From the NCBI GenBank assembly GCA_951394045.1, contig OX595987.1, forward strand, positions 3,162,001 through 3,226,000: a stretch of DNA of 64,000 nucleotides. Reading direction: 5' to 3'. The notes beneath the pieces were generated by a model. It searched no databases, was not told where the DNA came from, and saw only the letters and a program-made list of their open reading frames with translations. Position 1 is the first letter of the stretch, and each line of letters begins with the position of its first letter. The position numbers were made by a program, and so were the translations under genes. Origin of the DNA: Nitzschia sp. DOCU1 (taxonomy: Eukaryota > Bacillariophyta > Bacillariophyceae > Bacillariales > Bacillariaceae). Below, piece after piece: positions 1-10,736 of the stretch.

Positions 1-530
1 ATACATCGTCTGTATTCGCCAAGGCAAAACTTCTTTCTTCGTCAATCTGCTCGGGATTTCCATTCATCTCCGTGTTGGCAAGAGGATTGTTCGATGTTGA
101 GTCCATTTTATCCTGTGACAGGCTCCCAACAAATGCACCGGAGAGATCACCCAACGATGCGGTGTCCCCTCCACCCTGTTCCGTTGTCGAGGCTTCGATG
201 TCCTGCAATGATTTCTCATGCGAAGCAATGTCTTCCCCAGATACATCGTCTGTATTCGCCAAGGCAAAACTTCTTTCTTCGTCAATCTGCTCGGGATTTC
301 CATTCATCTCCGTGTTGGCAGAAGGATTGTTCGATGTTGAGTCCATTTCATCCTGTGACAGGGTCCCAAGAAATACACCGGAGAGATCGCCTAGAGATGC
401 GGTATCCCCTCCACCCTGTTCCACTGTCAAGGCTTCGATGTCCTGCACTGTCGTCCTGGGCGTAGCAGTGTCATCTCCAGGTACATCGTCTGCATTCGCC
501 AAAGCAAAAGTTTTTTGTTGCTCCACCTGA
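1..530. repeat. Tandem repeat, 240-bp period, inside the minus-strand coding region
   Basis: Positions 1-240 and 241-480 are nearly identical and begin with the same 20 bases; a diverged third copy starts at 481 and fades by about 530. The period is exactly 240 bases, so each unit adds 80 codons without disturbing the frame. More copies may lie left of the window. Confidence 0.9.
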
Positions 531-1876
531 CCAGAAACTTTATTCTTTTTCGTGCTGCTACGAGTATTTCTTGCTGGGGAGTCCAATACCATTCGATTAA
601 GAACCCGTCGCGCCGGTGACTTGAGTTTTGTGGGCGTCAGACCAGGCGTTCGGCGAGAGCTCATAGGTGCCGATGCTTCAGTCATCGGGGACGAAGGCGA
701 TGCAGGAGGTCCCACCTTTGCAGCTTCACTATCGTCTGACGGTCTAACGGAAAGCTCTAGAATACTGTCGGCGGTGTGGTTTGAGACTTCAATGGTCTCT
801 GGAACCGTGCTAGAACCGTTCTCTGAGTTGCGCTCGTCTGACTTGAGAGGCTTAAGATCGCCATTCTTTGGCGACATAGATTCTTGCGTGGCAATACTCT
901 TATGGTTCATCGAGGCCGAAGAACCTGCAGCCTCCATGATTTCGGCGGTTGCTTTTGGAGGCTGAAAGAAGGCCGGGGGTAGCCGCTTTCGATCAAGATT
1001 CACGGTATCCATGGGATCATTATTCGAATTCAGCAACTCTAGTTGAGCATTTAGAGATTGAATCGAGTTCTTGCTATCAATGGAAAGCCGGTTCTTTGCA
1101 TCTTGCTTCGCTAGGCGAGTCATTCGTTGGTTTCTGAGATCCTCGGTTAGTTTCTTCAGACTCTGAGGCGAGGCGGACATTCGCTGTCGGAGCGATGGAG
1201 AAGCACCTCGTAGAGACTGACGACGCAAGGTACTAGCATCTGCCGTTGGCGTATCCTGCGAAAGGAGAATCGTCGACTGGCCCGTTGACCTTTCGGGTTC
1301 ATTGGCAAGAACCGCGTTAACGGTCATGGGCTTGGCATCAGACTCCAGCACTGTTGGTCGTAGGTCGTCCTTTTTAGCTGCGTCCTGTTCTGTACGCTGT
1401 TTCTTGGCCGACCGAGCTTCAGTGGCAAGCCGATGCATAACTTGACGGGACGTCGCTTGAAGGACGAAGCTACTGGCGGTCAGGTCAGTTGTATCACTGA
1501 GTGTACTCTTGTTAAGCATGTCAGCGTCACTCTGACTGCTACTTCCACTACTAGAAGCCCCCAGACTAATCAGACTGTTGTCTGCCGTGTTGATGGACTT
1601 ATTCAAGCCAGGAATACTGATCGTGCCAGTCATGTTGTCTGCATCTAGAGAGTCCTCGTCTAAAAAGGAGGTCGAGGACGCGGCCTTCTTGGAAGAAGAG
1701 TTCATATACTTGAAATAAAAGTTTGCTGGAGCGCCCAGGTTCACACGAGACTTTGAAGGTGTCTTGGCGGCGCTTCCCGTGGGCTTGCCACTGGTAGGTT
1801 GCCTCGCATTTTCCTTGTTGGAGGTCGGGAAGGGCGAAGAACCCCGCAGGGTAGTATGCGGAGACGAATTCGACAT
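1..1876 (-). CDS. Repeat-containing low-complexity protein, C-terminus beyond the window
   Basis: An open frame runs on the minus strand from an ATG at 1876 to the left edge (625 codons, no stop), so the C-terminus is missing. The product is Ser/Thr/Pro rich with many SP and TP sites and basic clusters, suggesting a phosphorylated nuclear or cytoskeletal protein. A KEN box (NKENARQP) lies near residue 22; this motif can mark APC/C substrates, but one copy proves little. The last stretch in view consists of 80-residue tandem repeats containing GGGDTASLGDLSG and SFALANTDDV. I do not recognise the family; a KNL1/Spc105-type scaffold was considered but no MELT array is evident. It shares a 446-bp upstream region with the divergent RPL22 gene. 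The frame is convincing because it stays open through both complex and repeated sequence while the other frames are broken. Confidence 0.75.
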   Translation of the reverse strand, partial: MSNSSPHTTLRGSSPFPTSNKENARQPTSGKPTGSAAKTPSKSRVNLGAPANFYFKYMNSSSKKAASSTSFLDEDSLDADNMTGTISIPGLNKSINTADNSLISLGASSSGSSSQSDADMLNKSTLSDTTDLTASSFVLQATSRQVMHRLATEARSAKKQRTEQDAAKKDDLRPTVLESDAKPMTVNAVLANEPERSTGQSTILLSQDTPTADASTLRRQSLRGASPSLRQRMSASPQSLKKLTEDLRNQRMTRLAKQDAKNRLSIDSKNSIQSLNAQLELLNSNNDPMDTVNLDRKRLPPAFFQPPKATAEIMEAAGSSASMNHKSIATQESMSPKNGDLKPLKSDERNSENGSSTVPETIEVSNHTADSILELSVRPSDDSEAAKVGPPASPSSPMTEASAPMSSRRTPGLTPTKLKSPARRVLNRMVLDSPARNTRSSTKKNKVSGQVEQQKTFALANADDVPGDDTATPRTTVQDIEALTVEQGGGDTASLGDLSGVFLGTLSQDEMDSTSNNPSANTEMNGNPEQIDEERSFALANTDDVSGEDIASHEKSLQDIEASTTEQGGGDTASLGDLSGAFVGSLSQDKMDSTSNNPLANTEMNGNPEQIDEERSFALANTDDV

Positions 1877-2322
1877 CGTCACGAGAGACAAACTTCACAG
1901 GACGACTTCAAAGAATACTGCACGAATCGTCACCGTTTCGATGCCTTGTTGCTTTTTGACTGCTTTCCTCTTATCCGTATCGTACTTCTCTTGGTGAGCT
2001 GTGCGATGATGATGCTGGACGTTAATGATTATTTTTACCCGGCAGTTTCTGAACAGGAATTCAAAAATTGAACCAAAAAACGGCGCGCGCCAGCATCACC
2101 TACAAAAGAGGATCATCAAACGGGGGATCGATTATTCCTGGAAGTGCGACCCAAAATATTTTTTAACAGTCGAGTGAGTCCATTTACCTCTTACCGCCAA
2201 TCTCAAAATATGACATGGGCCCCGCAGCATGCAGACAAAGCCGTCGATGGGAAACCGCCTGCTTCCCTTCGATGCTAAATCGGTCTCACATCTTGAGAAA
2301 GCTACATTTAGCTACTGAAACA
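1877..2322. promoter_or_regulatory. Divergent intergenic region
   Basis: 446 bases lie between the start of the minus-strand repeat protein and the RPL22 start codon, so both promoters should be here. I see no recognisable TATA box or other defined site. Confidence 0.4.
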
Positions 2323-2912
2323 ATGGTAAGAGATTGTCAGCGATGACGATCCGCCTATCCAGTCTCAAACACATGGTGTTTTGAAGACATGGAGGCCTTT
2401 CAGTTCAAAGTCGAAAACACCAGACTCTTCGCGAGAAGATGACTCTGTTTTTGGAGTTGGATTTGAGAGAGACCTCTACCGGACATGGCGGATCGTCGAA
2501 GCTTTTCGTGTTTTTTGTTCATCAAGCCGGCTAATTAATTTATTGGTTTCACGATCAGGTCAAGGGAAAGAAGAACGTTGTCAAATTCGTCATCGACTGC
2601 ACGCAACCCGTCGATGATAAAGTTCTCGACATGGGGTTGTTCGAGACCTACCTGCAAGAACGAATCAAGCTCTCGGGGAAGACTGGTGCTCTGGCATCCA
2701 ATAACGTTGTTATCAGCAAGGATCGCACTAAGTTGACTGTTTCCAGCCCGGCGGATTTGAAGTTCTCCAAGCGTCAATTGAAATACTTGTCGAAGAGATT
2801 CTTGAAGAAGCATCAACTACGAGATTACCTTCGAGTCGTTGCTGCGTCCAAGAATTCCTACGAAATGAGATACTTCGAGATCAGTGGTGGCGGTGATGCG
2901 GAAGAAGAATAA
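2323..2912 (+). CDS. RPL22: 60S ribosomal protein L22 (eL22)
   Basis: Structural protein of the cytosolic large ribosomal subunit. The coding exon 2559-2912 gives the eL22 core: FVIDCTQPVDD, then FETYLQERIKLSGKTG, FSKRQLKYLSKRFLKK and LRDYLRVVA, ending in an acidic tail. No ATG opens this exon at the right place. The best model has a first coding exon consisting only of the ATG at 2323-2325, followed by an intron 2326-2558 (GTAAGA to CAG) and exon 2 starting VKGKKNVVKF. That gives 118 aa, a normal size for eL22. The ATG-only exon is inference from splice signals and from the expected N-terminus, and it places a 233-base intron right at the start codon. A longer N-terminus is possible but unlikely. 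Confidence 0.9.
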
Positions 2913-3060
2913 GCTATAAGTAGTGGGTTTCTATTTCCTGTATTCTTTGTGGGTTGGACCTTGCCATAGATTTGGGAACTTGCTGTCCTATAGTTCGGCC
3001 AGTGCAAAGTGGGCATCCAATTCATGGCCAGTCATTATGCGATCTACATGTTGCAATGAA

Positions 3061-3998
3061 TCATGGCGGCATCCTCACAGCTCCATCCAAGCGGATGACT
3101 TCTCCGTTGAGCATGGGATTTGTCAGAATAGATAAAACCAGCTGCCCGTACTCATCAGGATCTCCCAGTCTATTTGGGAAAGGAATCGACGCACCTAATT
3201 CGTGTTGAACTTTAGTAGGTAACGCCTCAAGTAGAGGCGTCAAGAACAAGCCTGGAGCCTAGAACGCCATATTTGGAGAGTGACGGCATCGTCAGCTGGT
3301 TAAATCCGGCACTTCCCGTACCTCATCACACATCAGGCAATCACACCACTTACTATGGTCATCACCCGGATTCCGTATTCTGCTAGATCTCTGGCCATCG
3401 GCAACGTCATGCCAACAACGCCACCTTTGCTTGCAGCATATGCTACTTGACCCTTTTGTCCATCAAAGGCAGCAACGCTCGCCGTATTAACTATACACCC
3501 TCGAGCTCCATCTTTTCCCGGTTCGCGCAGTGCCATTCGTGCTGCTGACAACGATGCCATGTTGAAAGTTCCAAGCAGGTTTACCTGGATGACGGTCGAA
3601 AATGACTGAAGTGGGTGGGCTGCCGGTGGATCATCCGATCCTCGTTTCTTGGACAACGTCTTCTTCGCAACACCAATGCCGGCGCAGCTAATTGCAGCGT
3701 TGACTCGCTCCCCAAAGGCCGATTCCGCCAAGTCAAGAGCCCCTGAAACCTGATCTTGGCTAGTCACATCGGTTTCAGCGAACGCAAGCACCGGTGATTT
3801 TGCCGCAGAAACGCCACCGGGCCCTTCCGCAATCCTGGAAAAGTCGATGCCTTCTGACTCGGCCATTCTGAAAAAGCTTTCTCGGCTACGAGGCAGGTCT
3901 GCGACGACCACCTTGGCGCCACTTCGAAGGAGACATCGAACTGTCGCAGCACCAAGCCCGGAAGATCCTCCACTGACAATCCCGACAACGCTATTCAT
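3061..3998 (-). CDS. HSD17B10: Short-chain dehydrogenase, HSD17B10 (type II 3-hydroxyacyl-CoA dehydrogenase) family
   Basis: Predicted NAD-dependent 3-hydroxyacyl-CoA/17beta-hydroxysteroid dehydrogenase. In animals the family acts in mitochondrial isoleucine and fatty acid oxidation and is part of mitochondrial RNase P. Two exons, 3998-3354 and 3258-3061, encode 280 aa. Exon 1 has the Rossmann motif [11 protein letters not shown] at residues 9-19, the ISCAGIG motif, and the catalytic Ser and YxxxK ([16 protein letters not shown]). The intron 3259-3353 joins VMTI to [14 protein letters not shown]. The C-terminal segment ([30 protein letters not shown]) is diagnostic for HSD17B10 rather than a generic SDR. 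The ATG at 3998 begins directly before the nucleotide-binding strand, so no obvious mitochondrial presequence is present; location is unresolved. The 3' end lies 148 bases from the convergent RPL22. Confidence 0.88.
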
Positions 3999-4727
3999 GA
4001 TGACAATGATTGAAATTCTGGCCAAGGTGTGTGAATGAATGATGCATTGTACGAGATGTGCCAAAAGAAGGAGAATTCGAGAATAATGTTGGTGTCAGAA
4101 AATCTTGTCTTGTGCGATCGCTCGCGCGGCGCCCGCGCGAAATTTGATGCATGTTGGTCGAGGATCGACTAAAAGGACTTAGTCTACGAATGATCCCATA
4201 TCTGCGATAGTACTATTTTATTGGGGACGAGAATAATGGACCCACTCTACGGAGCTATTGATGGTGCTATTCGGGCCATGCTAATGCGAGACAATAGATC
4301 GCATATTCATAAATGATATTTATTACATTCTTAGGATTGGGATCCGTGCTGGGACTCGCATACACTGTTGTTCTTCGTGCACTGCCCATCATCACCCGTG
4401 TGGCGCTTCGGTTGTTCATCCACGTGGAGGGATTGAGATTTCGAACGAAAGATATTGGAATATGAAAGCGACATGTGGATGCCACTTTTTGACTTAGATG
4501 ATAGAGATGGCTTTGCTATGTAAGAGTTATTTCCGCTTAAGTTGTATTTTGGTGGAAGGTCTTCAACCTCGCTCATCCGTTAAGTGAGAACCTATGCATT
4601 GTTGTGAAGTCTTGCCTCGTGCGTCGTCTAGTTCTCGCAGATCAACGTACGTTTACCTCCAATGAATCCACTGTGTTGCTTTGTTTTCATTAAACAGATC
4701 GGAGCCATATTCTGTCACGAAAAACAT
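3999..4727. other. Intergenic region with GC hairpin and doubtful small ORF
   Basis: This holds the promoter of the HSD17B10-like gene. A perfect inverted repeat at 4122-4140 (8-bp stem of TCGCGCGG, 3-base loop) is the only structured element. A minus-strand ORF of 81 codons at 4331-4576 begins MSEVEDLPPKYN; it is Ser-rich, matches nothing I know and is not called as a gene. Confidence 0.35.
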
Positions 4728-6897
4728 TTACTCGTTGACAAATTTATCCCAAGCAATGCAGTATGCTGCCACCCATGAAAGCTTCGGGTTGTCCTCTTTG
4801 ACGGACTTGGCGAAGTCCGTCAAGAAGGCAACCATGAGCTTGAATGTTCGCAAGTGGCCCAAGACCGCAGCCGCACCGAAGCAGCCACCGTACATAGCAC
4901 CACATACAGCCGGCAAAAATGCATCGGATCCTGCCAGGTACAGGCCAGGCACGGTGGTGTGCGGTGTCGTTGTCCAATTGCGATTTTCCTCTGCAAACAT
5001 GCTTGGAAGACACATTGTTCCGTACGAACCTCCGTGATAAGACGAAAGGTAGCTCACTTCCGAAAGTGGAGTTCCCAGCATGTGAAATTCAACCTTTCCT
5101 TTCACCTGAGGAACAGTTTCATATAGTATATCAAGTAAATGCTTGCTCAATTTCGCCTTGAATTCCTCGTAATCGGCGCCACGATGTTTCACATGTTTGT
5201 TCTCCCACTTGGCAAACCATTCCCATAAACCATCTGAAATCAAGACGCAATTGCTCACACCCGGGAACCGCTTTTTCCAGCTGGTATCCTTGGTACAAGG
5301 GAAACCAATATAGACAGTAGGCGGCCTTTCCTCTGTAGGATTGGCAAAGTACTCGTCAAAGGCTTTGTCCATATCGTAGCTGTTGAAGTACCAGAGGTTG
5401 TGATCTGGGAGGCCAACTTCATCTGCGTCCCCCTTGATCTTCACGAACAAGAAGATATGACCATTGCTCTGACGAACACTCCGTTTATTCGGATCAAGAA
5501 AATCTTGGACTGCTGGAAGGTCTTTTGGCAGGACCTTTGTATATAGATTGTAGATTCCCGACGCCCAAACAATGTTCTTCGCGCGGATCTCGACAACGGG
5601 AACACGGTTGTGTTCTTCGTCCGTATCGCATTCCCAGAGTGCCGAAGTATTGCTCACACGCACTCCTACGGCCCTACCATTCTCGACAATTATGGACCTT
5701 ACCGTTGCATCGATGAGTGCCTCTCCGCCACAGGCACGAACGAGGCTTGTGCTACGGATCGAAATCTGCTGAGTTGCACCGACACAGTACGAAGCGCCAT
5801 CCATATAATGAGTCATTGTAACACCATGTGCCGCCACTGGAGCCACAAAGATGAAAAGTAAAGTTAGAATGTTGCACTGGACTACGCTGCAATCGCAGGT
5901 TCAACTTTAACTCACTGGTCGCTTCACGTGGCTGAACTGCATAATCACCAATGGGATGAGTAAGCACAGCTTTGAGCCGACGAATCGTCGGATCTGGTTC
6001 TGGACCATCCGGTGCTTTGGGGCATCCCTTGTTCAGTAGATCGTCCTTGGTGTAGCCAAGATTAAGCATTGCAAACTGGACATCTCGTACAGTCATTTTG
6101 GCAAATGACAAGAGTCGCTCGACTCGTTTTTTAACCAGGAATTGCAAGAATCCTGGGAGCACGCGGCTTAATCCCAAAGCTGTAAAACCGCAAGTAATAT
6201 CGCGACACAAGTCCATGTATCGAAGGCAGCAATCGCGCAGTTCTTTGTTCTCGGGATCCAAATTGTTCAAAATGCTGTCAACGGTGGCTTCAGCCCCCTT
6301 GACAAAGCAGTATGAATTCTTGTTTGGATACCCGGGTTTGACGTTGTTGTCTACTCCCTTGGGGAAGACAACTTCGTCGTAAGGATCAGCAAGCGGTGTC
6401 CAATGCTGCAGCCCTTTCAGCATGAAATTCATGAGAGCACCAGGACGGCAGATCTTGCTTCCCATAGCCTATGGAACGAGGGACGGGTGAGTTGTTTCCA
6501 GGATAGAATCTTACGCCTACAGAGCCAACAACCATCACGAAAAACTTACGGCCGACGTGTAGTGTAAACCTGTATCCCATTCGCAATCATTTTGACGGAA
6601 AGTATGTGTGCACCCACCAGTAATGGTAGGATGCTGCTCCAGAACGAGGACTCTTTGGCCCGCTTGTGACAACATGTTGGCGCATGCGCAGCCCCCCGAA
6701 CCGCTTCCGACGACAATTGTATCGATCTTGCCCGAGGGCACCAACTCGGGGCTAAACTTGCTCGCACGCATAGGCTGAATCTTGAGGTCTTGATGGGGCC
6801 ACGTAAGTAGCCACTTGATAAAGAGGAGAAGGACGAGCCCGGTAACCACGAGCGAAGGTGGAAACCAGGCTACAATCGGGAGCAACGATGCAAGCAT
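4728..6897 (-). CDS. RETSAT: RETSAT/CRTISO-family FAD oxidoreductase (all-trans-retinol 13,14-reductase-like)
   Basis: FAD-dependent oxidoreductase of the phytoene-desaturase superfamily that includes retinol saturase and carotenoid isomerase. Three exons (6897-6550, 6468-5916, 5836-4728) give 669 aa. Residues 10-35 form a hydrophobic segment ([16 protein letters not shown]), suggesting ER or other membrane anchorage rather than plastid import. The dinucleotide motif [11 protein letters not shown] follows at about residue 59, then GGCTHTF and a DTGLHYTSA segment. The C-terminal third carries [16 protein letters not shown] and ends with [20 protein letters not shown]. These match RETSAT more closely than plastid CRTISO. 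Introns 6469-6549 and 5837-5915 were placed by GT-AG sites, and the junctions restore the family sequence. The true substrate (retinoid, carotenoid or other polyene) cannot be told from sequence. Confidence 0.85.
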
Positions 6898-7613
6898 GGG
6901 GTGATTTCTTGTTTTTCTGTATTAACTGGGGTATTGTTTTCTTTACAACGATTTTCAGTTTTATGCCGACAAAGAAGTAAGCATGCTGCAGATGCTTCAT
7001 TTTGGGGTTCTCGAGAAGAGGAACCGAAGGAGTGACAGAAATCAGATTGGAGTTCCCATGTTTTTCGAATCGTGTCAACAACCGAAGCCGTTTGTCAAAT
7101 AACCCTGGAACTCGGAATTCTGATCCAGACAGCAAGTTGGTTCTTCCATCGTCTATGTTTCCACAAATCAAGTAACAATGGAGTCAAATGTCTTATGTAG
7201 CATTGCTTTCTTAGTTTCGGGCACCATTGAGTTATTGGCGACGTGATAGACCAGCGACGCAGATGTTTTTGCTGTTCAGTTTTACCTTTATCATACCTGG
7301 TACTGACTGTGCACCTTGGCCGGCCTGCTCAAAGCTGGTGTCATCATCAGCAGGCGCGGGTGAAGGCAGAACCCAGGCCGACGGGCTCGTGTTGGAAGCA
7401 GACCCACGATTTAGAAGGCAAGTGACACCTAAGTGACTTCTAAGTAAATAATTTATATAGTATACAAAGTTATATAGATGAAAACAGACAAGCCCTGAAC
7501 AATCCCGCGCATGGCGGCAATCTGCGGTCACATTTAGCGAAGAAGCACGCTAAATCTCGTCGCTTCTAAATAATCAGGCACAGTAGGCATGGTCATACTG
7601 CCCTCCTCCTAAG
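6898..7613. other. Divergent intergenic region
   Basis: 716 bases between the RETSAT-like start and the first Cys-rich secreted protein. Short ORFs here lack conserved features. AT-rich near 7440-7480; nothing else identified. Confidence 0.3.
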
Positions 7614-9881
7614 ATGATGGGAAAAATACAAGTAACTCTTCATCGAAGCAACTCAAAGTGCAATATGTTTGGGCATCAAAGATGTTGCTGGACCCTGTCC
7701 TCTATTCTTGTGGTTGTCGTTTTCGTGATTCCTAGCGTATGTGGCTCATCAAACAAAGTGAGGAGGCGAGTGCTAGAAGGAGCGCCCAACGAATCGATGC
7801 CAACGAGTGAACGAGTAAATGATCAAAATGACAATGACGCGTTCTGGGGCTCCATTTTGCAGACACTGGATAGTTTTCCGAGCAGTCCGCCAACCAAGGC
7901 CCCGATCCAGGGTCCGACCCTTGAGCCTGTTTCTCCAGACACCCCGGCGCCCATAGCCATCCCTACATTGGAACCAACCAGAGCACCCATCTTGCCACCG
8001 ACAGGGGCTTCATCTCCAGCACCTGTACTGACTCCCACAGGGGATCCTCTGCCATTACCAACCGAACTGCCAATAGCGCCACCATCTGCGCTGCCAACAA
8101 ATGCCCCGGTCACCATTGCCACCGATGCACCCACTACAGCACCGATCCAGACGAACACACCCACAGCAACTCCAACAATTTTCGCTGCAACGTCCACACC
8201 ATCCGCTAGAGAGCAATGTGATCTGGGTCTGGAACTTGCTTGCATATTTGGGCAAGACAGCAGACCTTGCGAAGAGATTCCACCTGAAAATCTGTTTACG
8301 TGTACTTGTACGGAATGTGCAAGAGATTTTATCTTCACATACACCGCCACTGCGTGCAATGGGCTGGACGGATGCCAAGACTTCGGTAGCGGTCCTGCTC
8401 CTTCCTCCAGAGTATTGATCACAGACTCCGACGATCCAACAAATATGTTGTTTTCCAACGTCGTCTCTGTGGGAGATCTCATCCGAGTGAATCGCACTGG
8501 CAATACCTGCATTCCGGAATCACTCCGAATAGAGATTTTGGATTTGACAAGCGGAGAAGAGCTTCAGACCTATGAACTAAACTCTTCGTGTTTGGGTACG
8601 GGTTTGGTGCTACTCGGTTCGTACGGTACACTCGATTTCGTGGGATACAGTTGCGATACTGAGGAAATCCACAACTGCCTAGTTGACGTATTGTATGAGT
8701 TGGACACTTGCAACAAGGGCTCAATCTACTTGACTCTTGAGTCTCTAGTTTTTGATCTAAACGAAAACACTTCCGAAATTGTTGATGAAGGCATTCAAAG
8801 CGATGGTTTTGTCCTTGGTCCAAATGATTGTTACAGGGCGGCGCAGCGTTCTATGGTTCAAGTGTGTACTGGCAGCGCATATAACGTTACAGCGACCGTG
8901 ACAGGCAGCACCGAAGGTGACGGAGTCTTTTGTGAGGATACAAAACAGCTCCATTTTGGCTGGGAGGTTTTGACTACGCAGCCCAGCTCGCCCCCAACAG
9001 TACCGCCGTCGACCCAAATTTCGAGTTCTGCTCCAAGCGGCACACGGCGCCCATTTCCAGAGACGATCGGTCCCACAAGTTCCCCAATCACAGAAACTTG
9101 TGATGTTGAATTGAATTTAGAGTGCGTCACAACTGACTCTCAAACAAACTGTATTGATATTGGTGGCGAAAAGAGCCTTGCATGCCAGTGTGCTGGTTGT
9201 GTGCAGGAGCTCTTGTTTACATACACTGCGAAAACGTGCGAAGACTACTCAGGTCGCCCGGGCCAGTGTTTGGACAACCTATCACCAACAAGTCCCGCCC
9301 GTCTTGTCATTACAGAAGGAAACTCTACAGTGGTGCTCTTTGATGGGGTAGCTGAGATCGGAGACTATATCGAGATCGAAAATGATGGAGCGTGCTTGTC
9401 TGAAACAATAACATTTACAGTTCTGCCACTCGATGATAGCGGCATCGTCCTTCAAAGTGCAACTATTATAGCGACTTGTGACGGTCAAGAATCGTTATCA
9501 TTATTGAAATCATATGGTTCCTTGGATTTCATTGGGTACAGCTGCGGAATTCTGGATGTTCACTATTGTTTCTTGGATGTAGCCTACCTAATCAGCACCT
9601 GCAACGAGGATGACACAGATGATCTCATACTTTTGAACATGGAGTTCAACTTGGATGATGCAACTGTGGATCTTCTTGGTGTCGATTCTCCGCGAACGCT
9701 GGAGCCAACGGAATGCTTCCAGTCGTTTGTGCCATCTACTGTTGAACGGTGCACAGGTCGCAACTACTCTTCGGCGGCGACAATGATTGCATCAAATGCT
9801 TTCGTTGGACCATTCTGTGGCGACACATCAGAACTCAAGTTCGACACGTTTTCGAACTCAACAAATCACAGTCAAAGGTAA
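7614..9881 (+). CDS. Secreted Cys-rich repeat protein A (two domains)
   Basis: Single-exon gene, 755 aa. A hydrophobic segment at residues 26-43 (LSSILVVVVFVIPSVCG) acts as signal peptide or anchor. Residues about 80-200 are a Pro/Thr/Ala linker rich in APT-type repeats, as in heavily glycosylated cell-wall or secreted proteins. Two homologous domains of about 245 residues follow, starting at about 201 (CDLGLELAC) and 495 (CDVELNLEC). Each has a C-x7-C pair, a CxCxxC cluster (CTCTECA; CQCAGCV), an FTYTA strand, a YG(S/T)LDF.GYSC motif and a Cys before the end. N-glycosylation sequons are frequent. The fold looks extracellular, beta-rich and disulfide-bonded; I cannot name the family. Its paralogue starts 856 bases downstream on the same strand. 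Possible roles are adhesion or cell wall, without direct evidence. Confidence 0.85.
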   Translation: MMGKIQVTLHRSNSKCNMFGHQRCCWTLSSILVVVVFVIPSVCGSSNKVRRRVLEGAPNESMPTSERVNDQNDNDAFWGSILQTLDSFPSSPPTKAPIQGPTLEPVSPDTPAPIAIPTLEPTRAPILPPTGASSPAPVLTPTGDPLPLPTELPIAPPSALPTNAPVTIATDAPTTAPIQTNTPTATPTIFAATSTPSAREQCDLGLELACIFGQDSRPCEEIPPENLFTCTCTECARDFIFTYTATACNGLDGCQDFGSGPAPSSRVLITDSDDPTNMLFSNVVSVGDLIRVNRTGNTCIPESLRIEILDLTSGEELQTYELNSSCLGTGLVLLGSYGTLDFVGYSCDTEEIHNCLVDVLYELDTCNKGSIYLTLESLVFDLNENTSEIVDEGIQSDGFVLGPNDCYRAAQRSMVQVCTGSAYNVTATVTGSTEGDGVFCEDTKQLHFGWEVLTTQPSSPPTVPPSTQISSSAPSGTRRPFPETIGPTSSPITETCDVELNLECVTTDSQTNCIDIGGEKSLACQCAGCVQELLFTYTAKTCEDYSGRPGQCLDNLSPTSPARLVITEGNSTVVLFDGVAEIGDYIEIENDGACLSETITFTVLPLDDSGIVLQSATIIATCDGQESLSLLKSYGSLDFIGYSCGILDVHYCFLDVAYLISTCNEDDTDDLILLNMEFNLDDATVDLLGVDSPRTLEPTECFQSFVPSTVERCTGRNYSSAATMIASNAFVGPFCGDTSELKFDTFSNSTNHSQR

Positions 9882-10736
9882 CAAGTCATGTTCAAAAATG
9901 GTCTTGGCTCAGGAAAGCACAACGACATAGTGAACGTCAAACTTTTACGAATTTGTATTGGATGTCTCGGTGGGGGCACCCTTCTTTTCAAGGATGCATC
10001 ATTTATCGGAAGAGGGCAAAGGGCTCATCCCGTGATTTGCCATTCGTCGCTACGGCACAGATTGTTCCCCTTCATCGTGTTGGAGTCAAAGCCAGAGTGG
10101 TTGCGTGCTTCTGACGCATTGTCTATGAGTTTTCTTTGCTAGCTACGACTATTAGACCAAACATACAACTACCAGTAGGCCCAGATATCAAGATTTGGGT
10201 TAGAGAGTGCTATAGACCTTGTATGTACATTGCAGCAGCCACGTCTTGGTTGAGCTTGGTACCAATTGCCATCGCACCACGCCCACCAAAATATTCAAGG
10301 GATGCTTTCGTGGAAAAGAGATCATTGTCATAGGACCTAAGGACCATATTCAGGAGCAGCTTACTGAAAATTATTGATTTGCTTGTAAAATCAAAGGCGT
10401 CTGTGGTGATGATTACTGTGCATGACCGCGTGTGCGGGACTCGACTTGAAATTGGAAAAACTGAATGTCGGCAGGCGCACGAAGTCATACACATGCAATA
10501 TACTTATTACTTAGATTTGCATCGGACGAAAGCATTGTCAAAAGGTCTTAATTACCAAGAAATGAAACATTTATCTAAATAACACATAAATCAGCGATTT
10601 GGAATTTCACACCACAACAACCCGCCGCTTTGGCGACGAAAGTCCACAACGTACTTGCTGTCTATGCTGTGCCGAGAAACGGCGACCATGACGACGGACG
10701 CCCTGGAGTAAAGGGAGAAGACGTATACACAGAAAA
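9882..10736. other. Spacer between the two Cys-rich paralogues
   Basis: 855 bases with no convincing coding region. Short ORFs on both strands lack any similarity to the flanking domain, so no third degraded copy is visible. It should contain the 3' end of gene A and the promoter of gene B. Confidence 0.3.

Noticed and set aside
72..530. Plus-strand Cys/Ser-rich ORFs at the left edge
   Set aside because: They are shadows of the repeated minus-strand coding sequence, which continues to 1876 while these end.
4331..4576. 81-codon minus-strand ORF
   Set aside because: Ser/Asn-rich, no family match, no sign of longer exon structure; insufficient to call a gene.
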